A stretch of 64,000 nt of DNA, from the NCBI GenBank assembly GCA_043228905.1, contig JBHGNT010000015.1:7998001-8062000 (forward strand), given 5' to 3'. The notes under the pieces were generated by a model that was not told the origin of the DNA, did no database searches, and saw only the letters and a list, made by a program, of their open reading frames with translations. The number at the start of each line of letters is the position of its first letter. Within the stretch, counting starts at the first letter, position 1. This document shows positions 23,505-33,858 of the stretch, piece after piece. A program made the position numbers and the translations under genes. The DNA is from Azolla caroliniana (taxonomy: Eukaryota; Polypodiophyta).

Positions 23505-24930
23505 CTAGTATCAACGCGACCTTGCTGTCCAGCGGCAACAAACAGTAGAAAAGATTGAGAAGAGAAGCTATCCAGTTGAAAGGAAATACTAGGCCAACAA
23601 AATCTACTTTAAGAAAATGGCAACACAATCTGGCACAAATGTGGAAATCCAGAAGTTTGATGGACAAAACTTCGCCCTATGGAAAGAGATGACCCAAGAT
23701 TTACTCATCATCTGGCGTCAAATCAAGGCCATACGTCACAATAACAAACTGGCCTCGATGACTGTAGAAGAATGACGTTCACTAGACGAGATAGCCAAGT
23801 CGACCATTTGAATGCATCTAGCCGAGAACGTCTATTTTAGCATGGCCAAGGAGATAACAAAATTCTCTTTGTGGGAGAAACTTCAAGCCATATACAAGAA
23901 AACATCCTCCTCGTCGAAACTCATATTAATCCAACAATTGTTCAATATGAAGATGAGAGAGATTGATCCGGTGATCTCCCACATCAACACCTTCGGCCGG
24001 GTGTTGTCTGAACTCTCCTCTCAAGGGGTTAACTTCAAAGAGGAAGTTGAATCCCTTGCCCTCTTTTCGAGCTTGCCAACAAGTTGGGAGGTATTATGCA
24101 CGACATTCGCCAATAGCTACCCAAACCTGAACCTGGACGGAACGATTGGCCAAGTCCTCACAAAGGATATACGACGAAAATCAATGGGACTCAGCATCGA
24201 CAATCAACATAAGCCCATTACTCAACTGAGTCAATCGAACGAACCGGCCAAGCGAGAGAACAAGCTGAAAGAACTGGTTGAAACACCAATCGACTGAGGA
24301 GGAAGGAAGACCAACAATGGTCAAAGTCGAGGAATAGTCAATCAAGTGATTTCTGCACTCACTGCAGAAAGACTAGTCACAAAGTTTCCAACTGTTGGTC
24401 CATAAAGAGAAAGGAGCATGGTCAGTGATTCGATCAGACACAAGGACAATCCTATTCGAACCATTCTCCAACTAGCAACCAAATCAACATCGCCAAATCT
24501 CGGTCGAAAGAAATCCTCTCCCTGGAAGAATCATCGACCGGTGAAGTCCTATATAGCGCTCAAGATGCGTGAATGTGGCTAATGGATCTGGTGCCACATT
24601 TCACGTGACCCCCAACATTGAATGGTTCTCAAACTATTCGGTCGATCGTCAGAGCCAACGGCATAGTCCGACTAGGCAACGGGCAAGAGTGCGCAATCAT
24701 AGGGATCAGAGAAGTTCCCATCCAATTGTCGAATGGCAATACTATCACCGTGCACCGAGTCCGGCATGTACCCGATCTCAAAAGGAGTCTTGACTCCATT
24801 GACATGTTAGCCGAAGACGGGTACCGAACGACTCTCAGTAAGTCGTCATGGACAATCCGCCACGAAAACATGAAAATCAGGAGCGTATGCAAGCACAACA
24901 ATGTGTATCCACTAATGGTGACTAGTCCAT
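23505..24930 (+). pseudogene. Copia element C: gag and protease remnant of a second Copia lineage
   Basis: A diverged primer site (CTAGTATCAACGCG, 23505-23518) precedes ATG 23617 (MATQSGTNVEIQKFDGQNFA). Gag has in-frame stops at about 23774 and 23808. It then runs as a UBN2-type capsid (MHLAENVYFSMAKE...EVLCTTFANSYP) to 24297. A zinc knuckle in another frame reads CTHCRKTSHKVSNC (about 24355-24396). The protease remnant gives ANGSGATFHVTPN, then RLGNG...GIREV, then VRHVPDLKRSLDSI, ending near 24930. Integrase and later domains are absent. The gag differs from that of Copia A, B and D. Confidence 0.8.
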
Positions 24931-25587
24931 AAGGCAAACAACTAACCTACACCAGGCTTTGCATATTCAGGATAGACATAGATATGGAGTCAAATGATGG
25001 TAGTGAAAAACTTGTAGATAGTTTTGAGAAAGTACAATGTGACAAATTTCAGTCAACATCTAGGCATAATGACCATATCCGAAATCCTAACCCTAACCCT
25101 AACGCCAAAATAATTCCTAACCTAAGAACTAACCCTAACCCTAACCCTTGAATAGTAAACCCGAAGCCTCCACCACAAGGTAACCGTGGATCATCCAGCG
25201 ACCGCAACCATCCTCAATTCATCTGCAAAATAAATAATAATCAAGTTAGCATGAACTCTTATCCTCACAACCTCAACCATAGAAACCCAAAAGTATTATT
25301 CTATAGACCCAACGAGCTTCTAGTGGGCCCGAACACAAACTCGGCCTACCCTCACCTTAACACGAGGGCAAAACCACCATTCCCGAACTCCAACTTTACC
25401 ACACATGCTTCCCCTCATACAGGTCCTTTGCATCATCCACCACAGGATCTCCATCGGCAACCATCATCACTATTCAACGGCAACAACGACATGAACCACT
25501 ATACACTAGCATGCCCATAGACCACACATGGAGTGCCCTCGTCTCTAATCCATAGTTTCCACTCATCGACCGCACCTGCAAGATTTT
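24931..25587. other. Unassigned region between two Copia elements
   Basis: No recognised family. It contains a short telomere-like run (25084-25149). An Asn/Pro/His-rich open frame at 25251-25520 (89 codons, begins MNSYPHNLNHRN) could be a low-complexity remnant of a retroelement ORF; nothing supports a function. Confidence 0.4.
25084..25149 (+). repeat. Interstitial telomere-like CCCTAA repeats
   Basis: Two short blocks of 6-bp CCCTAA units (about 25088-25103 and 25131-25147) are separated by partly degenerate units. The unit is the TTAGGG type rather than the usual plant TTTAGGG. Confidence 0.7.
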
Positions 25588-25917
25588 TGTTGAGCGGCAA
25601 GCTCAACCAAATCCGAATCGGCATCCAGAAGGATGAGCCGGATCAGTGAGCCAGTGAGCAAGTGAGCTGGTTAGCCGGATCAAGCAGTAACCGGAAGCCT
25701 AGTAGCAGCCTAGACTACTAGGTAGTTAATGTCTTGTAGTTAGTGTCAGAAGCCCGTGTGATCATTGAAGTACATTGTACCTCTGTCAGTCCTCTTAGGA
25801 CTTGTATAAATAGTGTTGTTGAGCACGTTGTATGTACAGAGAATTTTACAGAGTTGTTGATAATAGATTTAAGTTGTTCTGCTCTTTCTCGGTCTCTCCT
25901 GCATACCTTCTGTGTGT

Positions 25918-25980
<63 letters not shown>

Positions 25981-26045
25981 GCTATCCAGCTAAGCCGATT
26001 GTCTAACGCTTCCGCACCTTCGTTTTTACATGGTATCAGAGCACG
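25588..26045 (+). repeat. Copia D 5' LTR and primer binding site
   Basis: TGTTGAGCGGCAAGC starts at 25588 and the LTR ends ...CGTTTTTACA at 26030. TGGTATCAGAGCACG (26031-26045) is the initiator tRNA-Met primer site. An inverted repeat TTGAGC (25590-25595) / GCTCAA (25601-25606) sits at its edge. A (TC)n run of about 28 units at 25921-25977 lies in the 3' part of the LTR. The TATA-like TATAAATAG is at 25804-25812. Confidence 0.9.
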
Positions 26046-26122
26046 ACAGTTGAGAACCTTTGCAATCGACATTAGCATCTGAAGACAAACCCTAAGACCC
26101 GGTAAGAACAAAAAGAGAAGTG

Positions 26123-27475
26123 ATGGACAAAAGAGGAATGGCTAGCTCGCTCCCAGTGGAGAAGCTTGACATATCCAACTACTCATCTTGGTCATACAAG
26201 ATGGACCAGTACCTACTTGGGCATGGTTACTGGAGCTATGTCGACCATAGTTCTAGCCATACGTCCCATTCGTGTCATACTCAAACGCCAATATTTGTAT
26301 CATACTCATACGTGAAAAGGCTCCAAGTATGATTGAAATCTATACGCGGTACATAGATATATACATATGGTGTACATAGTGTGTGTGTGTGTGGTCTAGA
26401 GAGAGAAGCCCTGTTTTGCATGTGGGAGGAGATAGTGGTTGAGTGTATATCTAGACTCTAGAGAGAGGGAGAGAGAGGAGCTATGGGTTTTGTCTATGTG
26501 AGGGAGTGTGTAATATGTATATTAGATATCTAGATTTTGTAGAGAGAGAAGATCTGTCAATTCTCATGTGTGAGAGAGAGAGAGTGTGTGTGTGTCAGAC
26601 GTCACTTCTATTCACAAAGAATTATGAATATAAAAAATTAAAAAAGCCAACAAAAAAAAGAAAGCCAAACGAATATCGTGTATCATATGTGTACGTTTGC
26701 AAACGTTCGCGTACGTCCAATTTACTGGACGTACGCAAACATTAGGAACTATGATGTCGACGAAGCTAACGACACAACACCTGATGCGGCACACAAGGAC
26801 TTCCCAGTGTGGGAACAAGCAACAAGTAGAGTGATGTATTGCTTTGCGTCCAGTATCGGAGACCAACTGTTGAGCCATGTCCGAGATGCCAAGACGCCAA
26901 AAGAAGCTTCAGGAAACCTGAAGAAAGTTTTCACAGCAAGCACGACGGCCCGAAAGCTGCAACTCTGACAGTAGTTGAGCAATGTCCGACAGAAGGACAT
27001 GTCGGTAGCCGACTACACGGCCCGAATCAAAGAGATATGTGACTCACTTGCCTCTATCAACGTCACTGTAGAGGAAGATGAGATGGTGCAGATCTGACTT
27101 GGGGGCCTAGCGTCTAAGTTCAGAGCGTTTCGAACAGCGGTATATACAAGGGAGAATACGTTGTCATTTTTCGACTTACAGTCGATGCTCCTTGTAGAGG
27201 AGAACCACACGGGTGCATCAACAAGTGCACCCACCGACAGTCGGATGTTGTACACAGAGGCAGATCGGCCCCGTGGGCGTGGTGGACGAGGCAGGTCGGC
27301 TCGCAATGGTAGCGGCCGGCAAGAGCAAGACCAAAGCCACAGAGAACGTGCCGACAACAATTCCGAACCCTCCACAAGCAGGGGGAGTCAAGGCGTCGCC
27401 GGAGACCGGCAATCAAAGGCCAACACGGAATGCTGGTACTATGGTAAAAAGGGCCACAGAGAAAGCGAGTGCTAG
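26123..27475 (+). pseudogene. Copia D gag, interrupted by a MITE
   Basis: ATG 26123 gives MDKRGMASSLPVEKLDISNY up to YWSYVD. The frame is then broken by a 508-bp insertion and resumes as EANDTTPDAAHKDFPVWEQA at 26762. After that come the UBN2-like core with several stops, SFFDLQSMLLVEEN, an Arg/Gly-rich stretch and a zinc knuckle CWYYGKKGHRESEC (27430-27471), whose second Cys is Tyr or Gly depending on alignment. A TAG at 27473 follows. Confidence 0.85.
26246..26753. mobile_element. 508-bp non-autonomous DNA transposon (MITE) in Copia D gag
   Basis: It is flanked by an exact 8-bp duplication ATGTCGAC (26238-26245 and 26754-26761). Terminal inverted repeats are short and slightly imperfect: CATAGTTCTA at the left end and, on the complement of the right end, CATAGTTCCTA. 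The right subterminal region has a 14-bp palindrome ACGTTTGCAAACGT and a hairpin GTACGTCC/GGACGTAC. No transposase ORF is present. The 8-bp duplication is typical of hAT elements, but the terminal bases are not a perfect hAT consensus. Removing it restores the gag sequence expected from Copia A and B. Confidence 0.8.
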
Positions 27476-27538
27476 AAGAAGTGCGCCGATTCGGACAGAT
27501 CCGGATCCGGCAAGGCCGACAGAGAGAACCGACAATAC

Positions 27539-30228
27539 TTGCACTACATAGAAGGATCGGGAGGATCCAAAACCGGAAAAGCTGGTAAAGGGCCAGCCTT
27601 GGTGATGAAACATGAGGATAACTCGATGAAGAAGACCACTTCCAAATCCGAGGAAGTGTGGTACGTTGATTCCGATGCGTCACATCACATGACAAGCCAC
27701 AGAGAGTGGTTCTCCTTCTTGGAGAAACCCAAACAACCGGGAGTCGTCGAAACCGGAGACGACACTCCTCACCCAATCGTGCATGTCGGAGAAGTCCCTT
27801 TGAGCCACGTCAAACAAAGGGGGAAGCTGAAGAACGTATTACACGTTCCGACTATCTTGAAGAACCTGGTGTCAGTCGGTCAGATCATTGACCAGGGGAT
27901 GCAGGTGCGGTTTACGCACCTTGGGTGCTTCATCAAGGAAGAGGGTTGGATTATTGCGCAAGGGTGTAGAGATGGGAGGATGTTCATCGTCGACACAATG
28001 ACATAGGCACCGCCTTGTTTGCCAAAGGACAAAAGATTGAATCGGATATTGATCTCTGGCACAAGCGGATCGACCACGTCAATTACTGGAGGCTTCAAGA
28101 CCTGCAAATGAAACAAGTTGTTTTCGATTTGCCGAAGTTCAATGGCCGGAAGGCCCAAATATGTGAAGCTTGCCAACTCGGGAAGCAACACCAGCTTCCA
28201 TTCCCCACCGATCGAAGCCGGAGCCATAACAAGCTCGATTTAATTCATTCGGATGTATGGGGACCGACACAAAACGTTAGTCTTGGTGGGAGTCGATATT
28301 TCGTCTCCTTCATCGACGACTACAGCCGACACACGTGGATCTACCTCATTGAGTGGAAGAGCGAAGTCTTTGAGTGTTTCCGGAACCTTCTAAGCTTGGT
28401 TGAACGGGAAACAGAGAAAAAAATCAACTGCCTACGGTCGGATGGCGGAAAAGAATATTTTTCCGGCCAATTCAACAGTTATCTGCAGCAAAAAGGAATT
28501 CAGAGAGAGTTCAATTGCAGATACACACCAGAGCAAAATGGTGTGGCCGAAAGGAAGAACTGGTCGATTGTTGACGCGGCAAGGGCAATGTTGGAGGAGA
28601 AGAGCATGCCCCATTTCTACTGGGTTGAGGCGGTCCGGACGACCGTCTATATCCAAAACCGGATCGGTGATAAGGTGTCCGCGCATGAGCTGTATTTCGG
28701 GCGCAAGCCGAATTTGAGACACCTTCGGATATTCAGTAGCGTTGCATATGTGCATGTGCCGGATGAGAAGCGGAGGAAGTTGGATGCAAAGTGGGAGAAA
28801 TGCATCCTAGTCGGTTACTCGCATGAGCAAAAGGGGTATAAGTGTTATAAGGTAATGTACAATGCCAACGGTTCGGTTAACTTGTACAAGGCCCGGTTAG
28901 TGGCAAAGGCATACACACAGACCCACGGAATCAACTACGACGAGACCTTCGCTCCGGTAGCGAAGATGACGACGGTTCGTGTGGTGTTGGCGGTTGTTGC
29001 GGTAAGGGGGTGGCATCGTCACCAGATGGACGTGAAGAATGCATTTCTTCAAGGAGATCTTGAAGAAGAGGTCTTTATGACCCAACCCCCCGGTTTCTAG
29101 TCGGAGATGAACAAGTCGGCGGTATGCTAGCTGAAGAAGTCACTTTATGGCCTGAAGCAAGCCCCCCGAGCTTGGAATGCGATGATCACGCACCGGTTGC
29201 GTAAGATGGGGTTTGTGGCCTCCAAGTTCGACTCTTCGTTGTTCATCCGGCAAGGTCTGGACGGTCCGGTTTGCATCTTGCTATATGTTGATGATCTCGT
29301 CATCACCGTATCCGGACTCGATGAAATCAAACGAGTCAAGTCCCAGTTGTCGGGCGCATTTGAGATGAAGGACCTGGGGATCTTCACTATTTCCTTGGGA
29401 TCAAGGTGATCCGAACCCCCCACGGCATATTACTCTCACAAAGACACTATGTGTTGAATATGTTGTACAAGTTCGACATGAGGGAATGCTGACCAATCTC
29501 CACACCCCTGGACAGGAACCAGAAGCTCTGTCCCGACTCCGGACTGGCCTTCGATGAGAAGCGGTTCCGACAAATCATTGGAAGCCTTCTATATTTGACA
29601 ATCACCCGACCCGACATCAGTTATCCGATCGCCATGATTAGCCAATATATGTAGAAGCCGACCGTGGAGCACCTTTTGTGCGCGCATCGAATTTTGCGAT
29701 ATGTGAGCGGCACGAAGGACCGGGGACTGATATACCGACATGGTATAACCGAAGAGCTAGTCGGCTACACTGATGTCAACTGGGCCGACGATGCATCGGA
29801 TCGCTGATCCACCTTCGGCTATATTTTTTCCCTTGGTAGCGTGGTTGTTGCGTGGAGCAGCAAAAAGCAGCCAACAGTGGCCCTTTCGAGCATTGAGGCT
29901 GAATACCGGGGCGTTACCATTGCCACCTGTGAAACCATTTGGCTTCGGCGACTGCTGCAAGACCTGCGGATTGAGGTGCTGACCCCGATCCTGATCTACT
30001 ACGACAACATAAGCAGCATGCAGCTCGCCAAGAACCCCGTATTCCATGCTCGCACAAAGCACATAGAAGTGCACTACCACTTTGTGCGTGAGCGTGTCCT
30101 GAGCAATGAAGTCGAACTTCGGTATGTTCATACGGATCGGCAAGTTGCCGACATCTTCACCAAACCGCTCGGATCGGACAAGTTGCAACACTTCACCAAA
30201 ATGCTTGGTGTTCAGCATCTCGACGTGC
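27539..30228 (+). pseudogene. Copia D pol: protease, integrase, RT, RNase H
   Basis: The protease (27539-28006) has VWYVDSDASHHMTSHREWF, where the catalytic D-S-G is D-S-D. Integrase (28015 on) has the zinc motif [11 protein letters not shown]...CEACQLGK and the DDE core ([30 protein letters not shown]). At about 28851 the integrase C-terminus ([10 protein letters not shown]) runs straight into mid RT ([17 protein letters not shown]), so the hinge and first RT block are missing in frame. RT continues with stops at 29098 and 29128, LLYVDDLVI (about 29278-29304) and a frameshift near 29395. RNase H has VGYTDVNWADD, SSIEAEYRG and YYDNISSMQ. Confidence 0.88.
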
Positions 30229-30707
30229 CACACTTGAGGGGGAGAATGAGCAAAGACACCGAAACAGGCAAAGGCAAAGAAACTGCTGATTGCGTCGGTG
30301 AGGGAAGAACCGACAAAGGGAGAGACAAGAAGAAGAAAGGAGCTGAGTCGACAAAGGAAGTTGACACATCCGAACAAGTCAGAACTAGCGGCAGCGGTGG
30401 TAGAGTCAAGAAGGACAAAGCCGACCGTAAGAAGACGGCCAAGACCCGGACATGGTCCGATGTGGTGAAGGGCCTAGAACCGGAAGACGAATCGGGAGCG
30501 ACCGATTCGGACAAGAGCTGGAACGAATCGGAGACTGCCGATTCGGTTCAACAGACGGATTCGGAAGAACCGGATCAATTCAAGGCCAAGAGGACGAGAA
30601 AACAACGAAAGTCGATGCCAACACGAAGGAATCGGCGAATCGGCAAGCGCCGAAGTCACAGTAGTGAGGGAGTTGAATTGGGCTTGTTGAGCAGACAAGC
30701 CGACTGA
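29841..30707 (+). CDS. Copia D RNase H with a 155-residue charged C-terminal extension
   Basis: This 288-codon frame is open from inside RNase H through its usual end (VADIFTKPLGSDKLQHFTKM, then HLRG). It continues for about 155 residues rich in Lys, Glu, Asp and Ser. Points in it are TRTWSDVVKGLEPEDE, a Ser/Asp/Glu acidic stretch, and a basic cluster (KRTRKQRK, RRNRRIGKRRSH). Plant Copia pol normally stops just after the LRG motif at the polypurine tract. Such a tract (CTTGAGGGGGAG, 30233-30244) is present there, but no LTR follows. I recognise no domain in the extension. The acidic-plus-basic composition could suggest nucleic-acid binding, but that is inference. Confidence 0.65.
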   Translation: MVVAWSSKKQPTVALSSIEAEYRGVTIATCETIWLRRLLQDLRIEVLTPILIYYDNISSMQLAKNPVFHARTKHIEVHYHFVRERVLSNEVELRYVHTDRQVADIFTKPLGSDKLQHFTKMLGVQHLDVPHLRGRMSKDTETGKGKETADCVGEGRTDKGRDKKKKGAESTKEVDTSEQVRTSGSGGRVKKDKADRKKTAKTRTWSDVVKGLEPEDESGATDSDKSWNESETADSVQQTDSEEPDQFKAKRTRKQRKSMPTRRNRRIGKRRSHSSEGVELGLLSRQAD

Positions 30708-30869
30708 GGACGTCGAGGTGCGCAGAATCAGAAGGGTCTCGGCAAACGGGACCAAACCGGACGAGGAGCGCGATCGAGGCGGAGTGACGCAAGAAGGAGC
30801 CAGGTGGAAGGACCAGCTGCCATGGAGACTGGCACTACGATCCGACCTCAAGTTGAGCTTGAGGGGGTG

Positions 30870-31056
30870 TGTTGAGCGGCAAGCTCAATCAGATCCGGAT
30901 CAGCTGAATAAGCCTAAGCCGGATCGGCATCCGGAAGGATGAGCCGGATCGGTGAGACGGTGAGCAAGTGAGCCGGTGAGCTAGGGAGTCGGTTAGCCGG
31001 ATCAAGCAGTAACTGGAAGCCTAGTAGCAACCTAGAATACTAGGTAGTTAATGTCT
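30870..31056 (+). repeat. Copia D 3' LTR, truncated
   Basis: TGTTGAGCGGCAAGCTCAA restarts at 30870 after a GAGGGGG tract (30861-30867). It follows the 5' LTR with small changes, including two extra GGAT-type segments, to TTAATGTCT at 31056. The remaining roughly 290 bp of LTR are missing and LINE sequence follows. Confidence 0.85.
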
Positions 31057-31060
31057 CATA

Positions 31061-31345
31061 CTATTTGGTCTATGCATTGATGAATTGGAAGAAATGGTTA
31101 CCAAGTTTGCAAAGTAAGAATGTGTTGAAGAAGTTGTCATTAGGAATGTTGTGATTATGCTTTTGCTATATGCAGATTATGTAGTGCTTTTTGCAAATAC
31201 TTTAGGAGATGCACAAAAGCTTATGAAGGCATTGAAAAAAAAAATTCATGCATACTAAATCAAGCATCAATAGCTCTAAAACAAAGATTATACTTGTGAA
31301 GCGCCAAACAAGAGATAAGCCATGCATTATGTCGTGAAGATTTTC
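31061..31345 (+). pseudogene. LINE reverse transcriptase fragment
   Basis: The + frame from 31061 gives LFGLCIDELEEMVTKFAK, stop, ECVEEVVIRNVV, then LLLYADYVVLFANTLGDAQK. In another frame follows SSKTKIILVKRQTRDKPCIM. This is the palm region of a non-LTR reverse transcriptase. The catalytic YADD box is YADY here, and stops and a frameshift are present, so it is inactive. Confidence 0.8.
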
Positions 31346-31820
31346 GGCAACGGTGTGAAAATTGCATGGAGCGTACAAAATCGAGTGTGGTTCTTCACAC
31401 ACAATATGAAACGATAATAATGTAAATAAGTTTAATATCTGGGTACAAAAAGATGGAGATCTTGAAGAGCTTTTCAATGCGCTTTGCTACATAACAAACG
31501 GACATCTAAGCGTCAAGTTATGTGGGTATGAAGTTTGCAAAAGAAAAAGAGAAAAATAAAACTGTGAAATATACCACATAGATAGGAAAAGTTTAGGCTC
31601 CAGCTATATAAGCAGATTGAGATCCATTATATTTCATCTATGTGTTAAGAGCAGATAAAAAAATAGTTGGACTTGAGCCACTTTTTGTCTAGATGGACAT
31701 ATGTGGTTAAGTCGCCGGATCTGGCTAAGTGCCCGAACTGGTCGGTGAAGAAACTCAAACCGGTCGATGACAGAACTGAAAACCGGATGAATCCGGCTAC
31801 CGGCGACCGGACGATGACGG
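31346..31820. other. Unassigned sequence left of Gypsy E
   Basis: AT-rich to about 31670, then a CCGG-rich stretch (31710-31820) that resumes on the far side of Gypsy E at 49040. E therefore split this GC-rich sequence. No family recognised. Confidence 0.4.
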
Positions 31821-32572
31821 TGTTGTAGTGTATTTCGTACACTACATGAAGAACTTATAAAGTAATGTTTTAGTAAATATGAAGAAATAGAAGAAAATGT
31901 CCAAATAAATAATACATGCATAGGGCAAGATTCGAACCTTACACCTCCACGTCAATAATGTGAAACCTTACCATTACACTAGCATTTCATTAGTGTTAAA
32001 AAAGTACATGTCCTACATAGAAACGTAAGTTCACCTAGGATAAACTTTAGTTAAAAGAAAAACACATGCTAAAAGAAAAAGCTACGCATGCACATCTAGT
32101 GTGCATGAATGCTATAGTTGATATAAAAAACGCACAAGTTAGAAAAAACATTATCACTTTAGATAAAACATATAGTCTATCTATAGGAAAAGCATGGAGT
32201 CTATAGTTAGAGAAAAAAAAGCATGGATTACGAAGACTCCCTCGTCACTACATAAGGATGGGGAGCACAATGTAAAAGGTGTGTAAAAAATATTTGGAAA
32301 CTGGATATGTTTCTAAAGAACACCAATTAATAAACTTTACTCGTGGGATTCACGAGGATTCTATATCATTCTCTTTCAACCCAAATTTATATTCTTATAT
32401 TCATGTTGATTAATCTAATACAATACACTCGTGGGATTCACGAGTTTGCTATAACTCTTTCTTACAACATATTTATATTCTTATTAGCCTTAAAACTCTC
32501 CTCTTCCTAGTCCAAAACCCCAACGGTTCCCACCCGACTCACGCAAACGATATGGCGCTGAAAGGCACGACA
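31821..32572 (+). repeat. Gypsy E 5' LTR (752 bp)
   Basis: It starts TGTTGTAGTGTATTTCG with a perfect 8-bp hairpin, GTAGTGTA (31825-31832) / TACACTAC (31838-31845), and ends ...AAAGGCACGACA. The 3' LTR copy is about 733 bp; the difference includes an 18-bp gap near its 3' end. The repeated motif ACTCGTGGGATTCACGAG occurs twice (near 32339 and 32427). The primer site TGGTGAACCCGACGT follows at 32577-32591; Gypsy F has nearly the same site. I did not identify its tRNA. Confidence 0.9.
31925..31990 (-). repeat. tRNA-like (SINE-like) segment inside the Gypsy E 5' LTR
   Basis: On the minus strand an A-box-like TAGTGTAATGG (31981-31971) is followed 32 bases later by a near-perfect B box GGTTCGAATC (31938-31929). 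This is the spacing of tRNA-type Pol III promoters. The acceptor stem does not pair properly, so it is not a functional tRNA gene. The same segment is in the 3' LTR (B box 48415-48424, A box 48457-48467). Confidence 0.65.
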
Positions 32573-32610
32573 CAAGTGGTGAACCCGACGTAAAGGCGGG
32601 TGGCAAGGAG

Positions 32611-33858
32611 ATGGAGAATCAACAAGAGGCGATGAACATGATGATAATGATGATTGAGCGGATGCAACAAGAACAACGCGCGATGTCAGAGATGAAGGCG
32701 GCAGTAGAGCGGCTTGTGCAACGAAATGGGGAATTCAATGGAAATGATGTGTCACATTACCTATGTGACTACAAGGCAGAGATGATGCGATGTGGGATAC
32801 CGAAAGGATTGCAAGTGATATCCTTCAGTCACGTGGCCACGGATGAGCTACAAGAAAGAATCTACAAGATACGACAAGAAAACCCAACATGGGGGTCCTT
32901 TGAAGAAGCTTTACGAGAGGCATATGACTATGAGAGATCAAAGGGACGAGATCGACGCGAGTTCGACGAATGGGTTTTATCAGAGAAGACCCACCGAAGT
33001 GCAACACAAGCATTCCTAGAGTTCGAGCATCGTTTTGCTCGACTCTCGAAGTGGGAACAAAGATTGTTGGGGGAGGATAAAGTCCTAATGTTCGTGAAGT
33101 CGATTGATCGAAAAGAAAGGATGGATATTAGGATCGAACTTGAAGACGATGATGGTGCGAATGGTCTTACCAAAGATTGGGCCAAAGTCCAAAGGGTATG
33201 TTGGAGACATGATGAGAGGAAGATGAGAATCTTGTCAACGACATGGCCAATGAAGGATGGTCGATTGAAGACAAACGATGGAGCCGATATGAAGGCCGAA
33301 ATACAACATGATGGTGCGACGGAAGAGGGTGTAAAACAATCTACCATCTTGTCTTGCGAAAGAACGACGACGAAGGATAAGGTCGATAACCCAAGTGTAG
33401 AAGAAGATTTCGGAATACAAGTGTTTGAAACATCAAGTGAAAAAGGGGTAAGCATAATTGATGTTTGCATAATTGATGCAGTGAAAGAGAACAAGGAGGA
33501 CTTGATTGAGGAGGTCGCCACGAAAGATGACATCGAATCGAAGGTGGCTATGAACAAATCAATGACGGATGGCCATATCGAGACTTCCCCACCACTAATT
33601 CCAGAGACTCCGGCGGTTGCGTTCGAAAGGCAATGTGAGACCAAAGAGACGGAAGGTGGCGGAGAGAAAACAAAGGTCGAAGCCAATGCGTACGACAGAG
33701 AGATAGCTGAGAAGATGGCTATGGGTGAAACAACGGAGGATGATAATACCGAGGATTCCTACCCACTAATTCTAGAGACTTCGGCAGTTGTGTCCAAGAA
33801 CCAACGTGAGACCGGAGAGAAGGGAGATGGCGGCGAGGAAGGTAAAGTTGGAAGCTAG
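32611..33858 (+). CDS. Gypsy E gag, intact 415-aa ORF
   Basis: The ATG at 32611 is 20 bp after the primer site. Residues about 1-40 are Met/Gln-rich and possibly coiled coil (MENQQEAMNMMIMMIERMQQ). Residues about 45-200 form the capsid-like core: FNGNDVSHYLCDYKAEMMRC, EFEHRFARLSKWEQRLL, VLMFVKSIDRKERMDI. The same blocks appear in Gypsy F gag. The rest is acidic and repetitive, with two copies of a P(L/P)ILETxAV-type segment. No zinc knuckle is present. An intact gag without pol suggests mobilisation in trans. Confidence 0.85.
   Translation: MENQQEAMNMMIMMIERMQQEQRAMSEMKAAVERLVQRNGEFNGNDVSHYLCDYKAEMMRCGIPKGLQVISFSHVATDELQERIYKIRQENPTWGSFEEALREAYDYERSKGRDRREFDEWVLSEKTHRSATQAFLEFEHRFARLSKWEQRLLGEDKVLMFVKSIDRKERMDIRIELEDDDGANGLTKDWAKVQRVCWRHDERKMRILSTTWPMKDGRLKTNDGADMKAEIQHDGATEEGVKQSTILSCERTTTKDKVDNPSVEEDFGIQVFETSSEKGVSIIDVCIIDAVKENKEDLIEEVATKDDIESKVAMNKSMTDGHIETSPPLIPETPAVAFERQCETKETEGGGEKTKVEANAYDREIAEKMAMGETTEDDNTEDSYPLILETSAVVSKNQRETGEKGDGGEEGKVGS

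Larger units (their letters stand above)
25588..31056 (+). mobile_element. Copia element D, near-complete, with MITE insertion and truncated 3' LTR
   Basis: Layout: 5' LTR 25588-26030, primer site 26031, gag from 26123, protease, integrase, RT and RNase H to about 30228, an extra 3' ORF segment to 30704, and a second polypurine-like tract before the 3' LTR at 30870. The 3' LTR matches the 5' LTR up to ...TTAATGTCT (31056), then stops at a LINE fragment. Several stops, a MITE in gag and a deletion between integrase and RT make it non-functional. Confidence 0.9.

Noticed and set aside
31925-31990. Functional tRNA gene on the minus strand
   Set aside because: A and B boxes are present, but acceptor and anticodon stems do not pair properly and the segment is repeated within LTRs.
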